A DNA stretch of 11,775 bases from an uncultured Rhizobiaceae group bacterium (GTDB taxonomy: Bacteria > Pseudomonadota > Alphaproteobacteria > Rhizobiales > Rhizobiaceae), in the NCBI GenBank assembly GCA_937923355.1, contig CALAIO010000049.1, forward strand, positions 1-11,775. The letters run 5' to 3'. Made by a program: the position numbers and the translations under genes. The notes below the pieces were generated by a model. It was not told the origin of the DNA and ran no database searches. It was given only the letters and a program-made list of their open reading frames with translations. The first letter of the stretch is position 1, and every line of letters begins with the position of its first letter. Shown piece by piece: positions 5,797 through 11,775 of this stretch.

Positions 5797-8700
5797 TTAT
5801 TCAGCGGGCTGTTGCGATCTCTTTTGACGTTCACCAAAAATCTTTTCAAGCGACCAGCGTATATCATAGCCAATCCCAATAAAGGCCGGCACTAGAAACA
5901 AGACAATCAAAGTCGCCAGGCCCAAACCAAAGACAATGGTAATCGCCATGGGCAGCAAGAATTGTGCTTGAAGGCTTTTTTCAAACATCAAGGGAACAAG
6001 CCCGCCGATGGTGGTCAATGACGTCAACAAAACGGCACGCAAACGATCACGACTTGCGCCGATAGCAGCTTCAGGAAGGGTTTCACCTTCGTCCAGCCGT
6101 TCATCGAGACGGCTAACCAGAATAATGGAATCATTCACCAGAATACCAGCTAATCCAAGCAGGCCAATGAATGAGAGTATGGTTAGTTTGAACCCCATGA
6201 GCCAGTGACCCACAACGGCTCCAACGAGACCAAACGGAATGATTAACATGATCGCAATTGGACGGAAATAACTGCCAAAAACCCAGGCAAGCACAATGTA
6301 AATCACAGCCAGTGCTATGTAGATACCAGTCGTTAAATCGGCAAATGCCTTCTTTCGTTCTTCATCTTTGCCACCAAAACGATAGTCAACACCCATAGCG
6401 TCCATCACGCGTGGCAGATCGCCTGACTGTAAAATTTCAATCGCCTTGTCCGTTGTAACGATATCCGTATTAAGATCTGCTGTTACAGAAACAATGGTTT
6501 TACCATCTTCGCGCTGAATGGCCGAAAAACCCTGTTTCTCAGTAAGTGCTACAACTTCGCCAAGCGGCACAAACTGACCTTGTGGGCTGCGAAGCTCGAA
6601 GTTTCGTAACTTGTCACCACCTTTATCGCGTGTGGTGCGCAAGACCCTAATGGTGACTTCATCATCGCCACGCGCAAAACGTCTTGGAATTGCACCATCA
6701 AAAGCATTGCGTACCTGGCGACCAACTTCATCAATGCTAAAGCCAAGCGCAGCACCGCGCGGTAACAGCCGCATAATGAGCTCGGGTTTGCCAAATGGTA
6801 AATCATCCGCAACACCTGAAGCGCCATTAATCGCTTGTATGATCGGGATGACTTGCGTTGCTGCTTCTTTCAAAGTTGCCACATCACTGCCAATGAGTTC
6901 CACATCCAGGTCACGCCCTGGAGGACCACCGCGGGATTCAAAGATTGCAATACGTTTTGCACCTGCCAGTTTTGGTAGAGCCTTGCGCCAAGCTTTTACG
7001 ATATCTGGTGTGCGGATGGTTCTGACTTCAGATGACGAAAGTTGAACCCTCAGCTCTGCCAGATTGTCTCCAACACTACGTCCTGCACTGCCAAGTGTCG
7101 TAAATACAGCAGTTACCAGCTCTTCTTCGCCACTGGTCAAATCATTGGTTGAACGTGTCAGCGCATCTTCAACTTCATTAATTATTTCAAAGGCACGCTG
7201 CTCCGGAATACCTGCATTGAAAACCAGTCTTGCACGAATATTTTCAGCTTCAGGCGAAGGAAAGAATACAAATTTGACTAGCTCGCCACGGATAGGTCCA
7301 ACAGCCAAAACCATCACGCTGGCAAGTGCTACAGCAACGGTTACATAGCGCCATCTGAACGAAAGCGAGACCATCCAGTTAAAGGGACCATCCCTAAAAG
7401 CATTGAAGCGGCTATCAAACCAGTTTCTGAAACGCCCCTGATCATGAGGACCTCTGTCTTCTGGCGATAGTTTTTTTAACAACCAAAACACACCTTCGAA
7501 AAGCGTTCCAACGAGCAGTGAGCATATTGTAATCAGCAGAATGAACAGAACAATTGAACCACTTTCCTGCGCATCCATAATTGGTTTTAAAACAGGCACG
7601 CCTGCCAAATCGAGCGAACCTGATGAAACACGGTTCATTACAGAAATTAATACTCCACCAATCAAACTGGCAAAGAACATTTGTCGCCAGAAAGACCATT
7701 TTCGCTTTGGCTTGTGTTGGAGCGTATGCGCCAAGTGACCCGGTAAAATTAAGAAACACTCAATCAGACTTGCAATTATAACCGCAATCACAACGTAAGG
7801 CATGACGCCCATAATCTGGCCAATAATATCACCGATTAAAAGCATTGGCGCAAAGGCTGCAATGGTTGTAATCATGGCAGCCATTACCGGCGTTAACATG
7901 CGCCCTGCCCCGTTTTCTGCTGCCTCAAACGGTTCATCACCTGCTTCAAAACGCGAGGCCGTATGTTCACCAACCACAATTGCATCATCAACTATGATGC
8001 CAAGCATCATGATCATCGCAAAAAGCGTAATCATGTTGATGGTCTGCCCCATCAAAAGCATGAAACCCAGTGTCGCGAACATGGCAACAGGGATGCCTGC
8101 AGCAACCCAAAAAGCAATGCGAGCATTTAGGAAAATAAAGAGAGTTGCCACCACAAGCACGAGACCAAAAATACCATTCCAGAATAAAAGCGAAATACGC
8201 TCGACAAGTGAATCTGCGCGAACTTCATATTTCTTAAGCGTGATGCCAGGCGGCATCACGTCTTCTATTTCTGAAAGATATTGATCAAGTATTCTGGCGG
8301 TCTTAAGCGTATCTGCGCTTAACGCACGCTCAACGGTTATCTGGATGGCCGGTTTCCCACCTGAAAGACCGCGTGACTGACCATCTTCATAGCCATTTTT
8401 GATGGTGGCTATGTCGCCAAGCAAAACTTTTTCACCAGAAGCGAATGATCTTATTTCTATATTTTTTAAGGCAGTTGGATCTTCTGCACTTGCTAGTGCG
8501 CGAATTTGTTTTTCAACATCGCCCTTTAGTTGGCCAGATGGCGTGTCACGACTGTTGCCTGCAATAACTGCGGAGACATCCGAGATGGATAAGCCCAAGC
8601 GGCGCAACTCACGCTCGGAGATTTCAACTTGCAACTCCACATCGCGCATTCCGACGAAGGATATTTTATCAATGCCGCGTTCAATCAGGTCATCTCTGAT

Positions 8701-9192
8701 TTTCTTGGCGTGAATTCTCAACGTACTTTCGGGAACATCACCAGAAAGAGACAGCCTTGCAACACGGTCAAAGAAAGAGGCTTTGGAAATTTCTGGTTCC
8801 TCAGCACCATCAGGCAAGTTGGTAACCGCTTTCACCGCTGTGTCCACATCAGCCAAAGCCTGCTGCATATCTGCATCAGGCAGGAATTCCAGCGAGATCG
8901 ATCCCGCACCCTCACGGGCATATGAAATCATATTATCAACGCCGTCTATGAAGCGGACTTCTGGCTCAATAATTTGCAGGATATTTTGCTCGACATCCTC
9001 TGCACTTGCCCCTGACCAAGTAACGGATGCTCGAACTTCTTGACGTTCTACGGTTGGGAAGAACTGCGTATTGATTTTACTAATAGCGAAGACACCAAAA
9101 ATGATCATCAATACCATTAGCAAGTTCGCAGCATTGGGATGCCTTGCAAAAAGACTAACGATGCCACCGCCAGGTATTTTACGTGCAATCAT
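5797..9192 (-). CDS. RND-family efflux pump, inner-membrane permease
   Basis: This 1131-residue proton-driven exporter is of the AcrB/HAE type. TM1 is at about 20-40 and is followed by the FFPTVERQEVRASVTWSGASAEDVE porter start; periplasmic porter domains span about 41-335 and 640-945. TM4 carries the proton-relay pair VDDAIVVGE (D402, D403). GLAGILVNDSIILV (1013-1026) is TM10, where Asn replaces the Lys of AcrB K940. Between TM6 (about 465-485) and TM7 (about 615-632) there is a longer cytoplasmic linker than in AcrB (1049 residues in total), with two further hydrophobic stretches at about 504-519 and 546-573. ATG 9192 has a perfect AGGAGG (bases 9201-9206) 8 bases upstream. The gene follows the adaptor after 22 bases, so the two form an operon. 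The substrate cannot be predicted; residues typical of the metal-exporting HME class were not seen. Confidence 0.93.
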   Translation of the reverse strand: MIARKIPGGGIVSLFARHPNAANLLMVLMIIFGVFAISKINTQFFPTVERQEVRASVTWSGASAEDVEQNILQIIEPEVRFIDGVDNMISYAREGAGSISLEFLPDADMQQALADVDTAVKAVTNLPDGAEEPEISKASFFDRVARLSLSGDVPESTLRIHAKKIRDDLIERGIDKISFVGMRDVELQVEISERELRRLGLSISDVSAVIAGNSRDTPSGQLKGDVEKQIRALASAEDPTALKNIEIRSFASGEKVLLGDIATIKNGYEDGQSRGLSGGKPAIQITVERALSADTLKTARILDQYLSEIEDVMPPGITLKKYEVRADSLVERISLLFWNGIFGLVLVVATLFIFLNARIAFWVAAGIPVAMFATLGFMLLMGQTINMITLFAMIMMLGIIVDDAIVVGEHTASRFEAGDEPFEAAENGAGRMLTPVMAAMITTIAAFAPMLLIGDIIGQIMGVMPYVVIAVIIASLIECFLILPGHLAHTLQHKPKRKWSFWRQMFFASLIGGVLISVMNRVSSGSLDLAGVPVLKPIMDAQESGSIVLFILLITICSLLVGTLFEGVFWLLKKLSPEDRGPHDQGRFRNWFDSRFNAFRDGPFNWMVSLSFRWRYVTVAVALASVMVLAVGPIRGELVKFVFFPSPEAENIRARLVFNAGIPEQRAFEIINEVEDALTRSTNDLTSGEEELVTAVFTTLGSAGRSVGDNLAELRVQLSSSEVRTIRTPDIVKAWRKALPKLAGAKRIAIFESRGGPPGRDLDVELIGSDVATLKEAATQVIPIIQAINGASGVADDLPFGKPELIMRLLPRGAALGFSIDEVGRQVRNAFDGAIPRRFARGDDEVTIRVLRTTRDKGGDKLRNFELRSPQGQFVPLGEVVALTEKQGFSAIQREDGKTIVSVTADLNTDIVTTDKAIEILQSGDLPRVMDAMGVDYRFGGKDEERKKAFADLTTGIYIALAVIYIVLAWVFGSYFRPIAIMLIIPFGLVGAVVGHWLMGFKLTILSFIGLLGLAGILVNDSIILVSRLDERLDEGETLPEAAIGASRDRLRAVLLTSLTTIGGLVPLMFEKSLQAQFLLPMAITIVFGLGLATLIVLFLVPAFIGIGYDIRWSLEKIFGERQKRSQQPAE

Positions 9193-9200
9193 GATTATTG

Positions 9201-9206
9201 CCTCCT
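9201..9206 (-). promoter_or_regulatory. Consensus ribosome binding site of the RND permease
   Basis: On the minus strand this reads AGGAGG, 8 bases before the ATG at 9192. It fixes the permease start and lies in the 22-base gap after the adaptor stop, so the second gene is translated from its own strong site. Confidence 0.85.
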
Positions 9207-9214
9207 GGCGTTAA

Positions 9215-10567
9215 TTAATTCTGCGCCGCAGGTTGTGGGGGCCTTACATTCAACCCTTCAGAAATTTCCGCAATGCGGGTAATCAGAATTTCATCACCCT
9301 CAGATAGTTCGCCGTCGATGATAATTGCATCTCCATCGCGTGCCAAAACCTTTACACTTCTAGCCTCAAGTACACCATCAACTGCTACATAGACCTTATT
9401 GCTGTCGTATAGCGCTGTTTCAGCAACGCGGAAATTATTTTCAAAAAGCTTGTCTGGTACAATCACTTCAACAAAAGCGCCCGGGCGCAACGGACTGTCT
9501 TTGATATCAGCTTCGATGTTGGCGATGACTTCGACACCACCACGATCCGAGGTAATTTGAGCGCCGATACGTTCTATTTTTGCGGGGTATTTATACTCTT
9601 CGCCACCCACGACCCAAATGACTTCGACCTCACGGCCGACAACACCAATTTTGTCTGACTGTATGCGTCCAAAGCGTTGGTCGGTTAGGGTGAAGCGGAC
9701 TTCAAGCTTATCGTCACGATACATGGATACTACCATATCGTTGGCACCTATGAGACGTCCTTCCGAGGCACTGTTTTCTCTAATCACACCAGACATTGGG
9801 GCCAGTAATGCTGTATCTTTTAAATTGCGTTGCGCTTCTTCAATGCTACGCTCGGAACGTGCAAGAACTGCTCTTAACTGCTCAATACGTGATCTTTCGA
9901 CAACCAGATTAAGCTGGCTTTGTTCTAGCGCTTGGGATCTTTGGCTAACAATGAGTTCTCGCTCTTCTACGGAGCGCGGCGTTGCGCTTCCACGTTTTTG
10001 AAGTGCGCTGATACGTTCCAGATCACTTTGTGCAAGAGCCAATTGTTGTTGCAGACTTTTAATGCGCGCTTCTTCGATTGCAATCATCGCCTGATTTTCT
10101 GCAATCCGAGCTTTGGTTTCAATAACCGTAGACTTTGCGCCATCCACAGCTGTTTCATAATTAAACTTATCGACCTGAAAAAGCATTTCGCCTTTTTCAA
10201 TTCTGCTGCCAACTTGTAATTTCGGGTTCACTTCAACGATTTTCCCCGCAACAAGTGAGCGAAGGTCAACTGATTTGGATGCTTGAACTTCGCCGTAAAC
10301 CACCATGGAAGGTTGAAAATTACCAGCCTTGGCCACCACTGTATCAACGGTGTAAACCGTCTTGAAAGGTGGGCGCTTTGGTGGTTCAACTTTTGCGTCA
10401 ATCAGCTTATTCATGAAGAAAAAGCCGCCGAACAAAATAGCTGCCATAAGAAGAAACTGAAATATGACACGCCCAAGCTGTTTTGCCGAAGCTATCAAGC
10501 CTTTTTGCTTGATAAGTTCTTCCTCAAACTCAACTTCTAATGTGTCGTTTTTCTGTAACATGGCCAT
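9215..10567 (-). CDS. RND efflux periplasmic adaptor (membrane fusion protein)
   Basis: Bridges the inner-membrane RND pump to an outer-membrane channel. I chose ATG 10567 (MAMLQKND, 450 residues) or the equivalent ATG 10561; an in-frame extension upstream to about 10675 would run through the promoter, the palindrome and the end of the MITE-like element. The N-terminus is cytosolic and acidic, with one membrane anchor at about 33-51 and no lipobox cysteine. The first half-lipoyl segment is about 90-133 (YGEVQASKSVDLRS...VAGKIVEV), followed by a long alpha-helical hairpin at about 140-250 rich in Glu, Arg, Gln and Leu, and the second half-lipoyl LLAPMSGVIREN (254-265). Beta-barrel and membrane-proximal domains follow, with RPGAFVEVIVP at about 361-371. 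The gene is first in the operon. No outer-membrane factor gene is in the window, so a channel encoded elsewhere must be used. Confidence 0.92.
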   Translation of the reverse strand: MAMLQKNDTLEVEFEEELIKQKGLIASAKQLGRVIFQFLLMAAILFGGFFFMNKLIDAKVEPPKRPPFKTVYTVDTVVAKAGNFQPSMVVYGEVQASKSVDLRSLVAGKIVEVNPKLQVGSRIEKGEMLFQVDKFNYETAVDGAKSTVIETKARIAENQAMIAIEEARIKSLQQQLALAQSDLERISALQKRGSATPRSVEERELIVSQRSQALEQSQLNLVVERSRIEQLRAVLARSERSIEEAQRNLKDTALLAPMSGVIRENSASEGRLIGANDMVVSMYRDDKLEVRFTLTDQRFGRIQSDKIGVVGREVEVIWVVGGEEYKYPAKIERIGAQITSDRGGVEVIANIEADIKDSPLRPGAFVEVIVPDKLFENNFRVAETALYDSNKVYVAVDGVLEARSVKVLARDGDAIIIDGELSEGDEILITRIAEISEGLNVRPPQPAAQN

Positions 10568-10631
10568 ATCTGTCTGTTTACACTCATATAAGTATAGCAA
10601 AGAAGATTTTCGGCAAGTTACAAGTTTGTAA
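10568..10631 (-). promoter_or_regulatory. Likely efflux-operon promoter with 14-bp palindromic operator candidate
   Basis: On the minus strand TATACT (bases 10591-10596) is a strong -10 candidate, 23 bases before the adaptor ATG. The -35 is uncertain: CTTGCC at 10612-10617 resembles the alphaproteobacterial CTTGAC but is only 15 bases away, and the 17-base position, 10614-10619, reads AACTTG. TTACAAGTTTGTAA at 10618-10631 is a perfect 6-bp inverted repeat with a 2-base centre, extended by AA/TT after one mismatch. It touches the -35 region, the right place for a repressor such as a TetR-type protein. No regulator gene is present in the window. Palindrome: seen directly; operator role: inferred. 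Confidence 0.45.
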
Positions 10632-10673
10632 TTTAGGGTCTGAACCCAATTGGAAGATGGATTTTTGTAGGAC

Positions 10674-10757
10674 ACAATTTGCTCGACAGCAAGGCGTAAA
10701 ACGCAGGAAACCGTCTGGTTTGCAAGGCTTTACAACGATGTCTGTCGAGTAAATTGT
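10674..10757. repeat. Stem-loop 1 inside the MITE-like element (16-bp stem)
   Basis: ACAATTTGCTCGACAG at 10674-10689 pairs along its full length with CTGTCGAGTAAATTGT at 10742-10757; the only non-Watson-Crick position is G10681 with T10750, which pairs as G-U in plus-strand RNA. The loop holds two smaller hairpins, GCGT-AAA-ACGC (10694-10704) and AAACC-GTCT-GGTTT (10108 offset positions 10708-10721). Confidence 0.8.
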
Positions 10758-10776
10758 CCCTATCGCGAAGCGACGC

Positions 10777-10864
10777 GGTAAAACGGTTCAAATCCGTCGG
10801 CAGCGCTTTTGACCGTAGAGGAACTACGCTCTGCAAGCACTTTCTAGTCTTTAAACCGTTTTCC
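10777..10864. repeat. Stem-loop 2 inside the MITE-like element
   Basis: GG plus AAAACGGTT (10777-10788, with T10779 bulged) pairs with AACCGTTTTCC (10854-10864), and AAA at 10790-10792 continues with TTT at 10850-10852 after one C-A mismatch. Inside are CGTAG (10814-10818) paired with CTACG (10824-10828) around a 5-base loop, and GCAG/CTGC (10800-10803, 10831-10834) outside that. Confidence 0.75.
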
Positions 10865-10923
10865 AAGCGCAAAAACCTTCTCCCAATTGAGTCCATACCC
10901 TAGTTAAACGATTGATTGAAGGC

Positions 10924-10948
10924 GGCGTGAAGTGACGCCCTATTTTTT
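10924..10948 (+). terminator. Terminator-like hairpin reading on the plus strand
   Basis: GGCGT (10924-10928) pairs with ACGCC (10935-10939) around GAAGTG, and CTA plus six T residues follow on the plus strand, ending in the hslO stop codon. On the minus strand the hairpin comes after hslO but has no U-tract behind it, so it fits better as a stop for plus-strand transcripts, though the hairpin may still end or protect the hslO message. Confidence 0.5.
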
Positions 10949-11775
10949 AAACTTCGCTTGCTGAAACAGTATAAGACGTACTGCAAAACTCACAAACTGT
11001 TGTGAAGCTTTCATCCGGTTTTAACGGTTTATCCGGATCATCTTTAAAGGTGCGCACGAGCGAGACGACTTTTTCACGACTACATGTACATTTATCAAGT
11101 ACTTTTGAGCCTTCAAAAACACGAACACCGTGCTCATGAAACAGGCGATATAATAGACGTTCTATATTTATCTGCGGGTCGGTTAATTCATCATCGCCAA
11201 CCGTATCCATCAAGGCAGAAGCTTCCAGCCACGCATCATCAGGCGTGAAATCGTCTTCTTCATCTTCAGCGCCACTAGGCAAGTCACGTTGTTGAATGCG
11301 ATCTTCAGACTCAGGCAAGAATTGTGTCAGAATACCACCAGCGCGCCATCTTGTTTCTGTCATGGAGCCATCTTCAGATGCGCGAAGGATTTGCGCCACA
11401 GAGAGTTTTATGCGAGTTGGAATTTGTTCTGATTGCTTGAAATATTCGTGAGCCGCTTCTTCAAGGGTGATGCCATTCAATTTTACAATGCCCTGATAGC
11501 GCTGCATTTCAACACCATGGTCTATGGTCATAGCCATAATACCTTCACCCAGTAGATCGCGCGGACTTGTCTTTCCAGCCTCCAAGCCTTTTTCAAAATC
11601 TTCCTTGTTGTACCGTGCATATGCTCTGATTGAATCAGGGGTAGAAAAATCCACAACAGCCAATGATACTGGTCCATCAGATTGGGTTTGCAGAATAAAG
11701 TTACCTTCAAACTTCAACGAGGTACCCAGCAACACGGTAAGCGCAATCATTTCTGCCATCAGGAATGCAATATCC
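10947..11775 (-). CDS. hslO: Hsp33 redox-regulated chaperone (5' end outside window)
   Basis: A cytosolic holdase switched on by oxidation and unfolding. The frame is open through the right edge (reading DIAFLMAEMIALTVL from the edge), so the ATG at 11759 is internal and the first few dozen residues of the usual roughly 300-residue protein are missing. Recognised stretches are LLGTSLKFEGNFILQTQSDGPVSLAVVDF and the glycine-rich core segment LLGEGIMAMTID near the N-terminal end, with RAGGILTQFLPE in the middle. The C-terminus carries the redox zinc centre: CTC, 29 residues, then CEFC, all four cysteines present, which predicts a functional switch. The linker contains an acidic run, EDEEDDFTPDD. 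The gene ends 45 bases before the MITE-like element. Confidence 0.93.
   Translation of the reverse strand, partial: DIAFLMAEMIALTVLLGTSLKFEGNFILQTQSDGPVSLAVVDFSTPDSIRAYARYNKEDFEKGLEAGKTSPRDLLGEGIMAMTIDHGVEMQRYQGIVKLNGITLEEAAHEYFKQSEQIPTRIKLSVAQILRASEDGSMTETRWRAGGILTQFLPESEDRIQQRDLPSGAEDEEDDFTPDDAWLEASALMDTVGDDELTDPQINIERLLYRLFHEHGVRVFEGSKVLDKCTCSREKVVSLVRTFKDDPDKPLKPDESFTTVCEFCSTSYTVSASEV

Larger units (their letters stand above)
10634..10902. mobile_element. MITE-like element with imperfect terminal inverted repeats and TA flanks
   Basis: The left end (10634-10667) and the reverse complement of the right end (10870-10902) agree at 28 of 33 positions with one single-base gap. Both ends begin TAGGGT, share CAATTGG and finish in TTTTTG. 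If the outer TA on each side is a target duplication, the element proper is 10636-10900, 265 bases. TA duplication is known for the IS630/Tc1-mariner group and for some IS5-group elements. The interior has no transposase and consists of two stem-loops, so this would be a non-autonomous element. A reading frame of 87 codons on the minus strand runs across nearly the whole element; its product is rich in Arg, Leu and Lys, matches no family I recognise, and is probably a by-product of the repeat. Copy number elsewhere in the genome cannot be judged from here. Confidence 0.65.

Noticed and set aside
10568..10675. A longer adaptor start giving 486 residues
   Set aside because: The extra 36 residues would be encoded by the promoter, the palindrome and the end of the MITE-like element, and would precede the natural N-terminus before the membrane anchor.
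10777..10805. GGTTCAAATCC at 10785-10795 inside ACGG/CCGT looks like a tRNA T-arm
   Set aside because: No acceptor stem, D-arm or anticodon arm can be placed upstream, and the bases belong to a better pairing (stem-loop 2), so no tRNA is called.
10633..10896. An 87-codon minus-strand reading frame between hslO and the adaptor gene
   Set aside because: It lies almost exactly on the MITE-like element, begins in one terminal repeat and ends in the other, has no recognised domain or good ribosome site, and is best explained as a by-product of the repeat.
1..11775. CRISPR arrays, rRNA or tRNA genes, toxin-antitoxin or defence genes, prophage genes
   Set aside because: No regularly spaced repeats, RNA gene signatures or recognisable proteins of these kinds were seen on either strand.

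Overview
The window looks like chromosomal DNA of an alphaproteobacterium, most likely a Hyphomicrobiales (Rhizobiales) member of moderate to low GC. The main reasons are a SAM-II riboswitch in front of metZ (a class known mainly from Alphaproteobacteria), the long double-domain dCTP deaminase typical of this group, and the dcd/metZ/apaG/hslO gene set. No phage or plasmid backbone genes are seen.

Layout. 1-564 is the 3' end of a membrane family-2 glycosyltransferase, followed by an exported pentapeptide-repeat protein (609-1343). Dcd lies convergently on the minus strand (1356-2447). The 2448-2674 intergenic region holds a candidate promoter, a SAM-II aptamer (2538-2590), a small hairpin and an intrinsic terminator (2627-2663) that ends 11 bases before the metZ start codon. 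metZ (2675-3862) is followed by apaG (3937-4329) and trkH (4343-5794), the last two only 13 bases apart. On the minus strand, meeting trkH tail to tail with a 2-base gap, is a two-gene RND efflux operon: adaptor (10567-9215), then inner-membrane pump (9192-5797). Upstream of the operon are a 14-bp palindrome overlapping the likely promoter and a 265-bp MITE-like element with imperfect terminal inverted repeats and TA flanks (10636-10900). The 5'-truncated hslO gene for Hsp33 (minus strand) runs off the right edge.

How the genes work together. metZ makes homocysteine for methionine and is probably shut down by SAM through the riboswitch; the terminator and a possible alternative pairing suggest transcriptional attenuation rather than, or in addition to, translational control. 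The adaptor and pump form the inner-membrane part of a tripartite exporter; no outer-membrane channel or local regulator is in the window. TrkH imports potassium and needs a TrkA-type regulator encoded elsewhere. As I recall rhizobial gene order, apaG and hslO are often neighbours, so the trkH/efflux/MITE block may be an insertion into an older neighbourhood.

The most interesting features are the MITE-like element with two nested stem-loops beside the efflux promoter, and the metZ leader with its terminator. I found no clear evidence of a new defence or enzymatic system.
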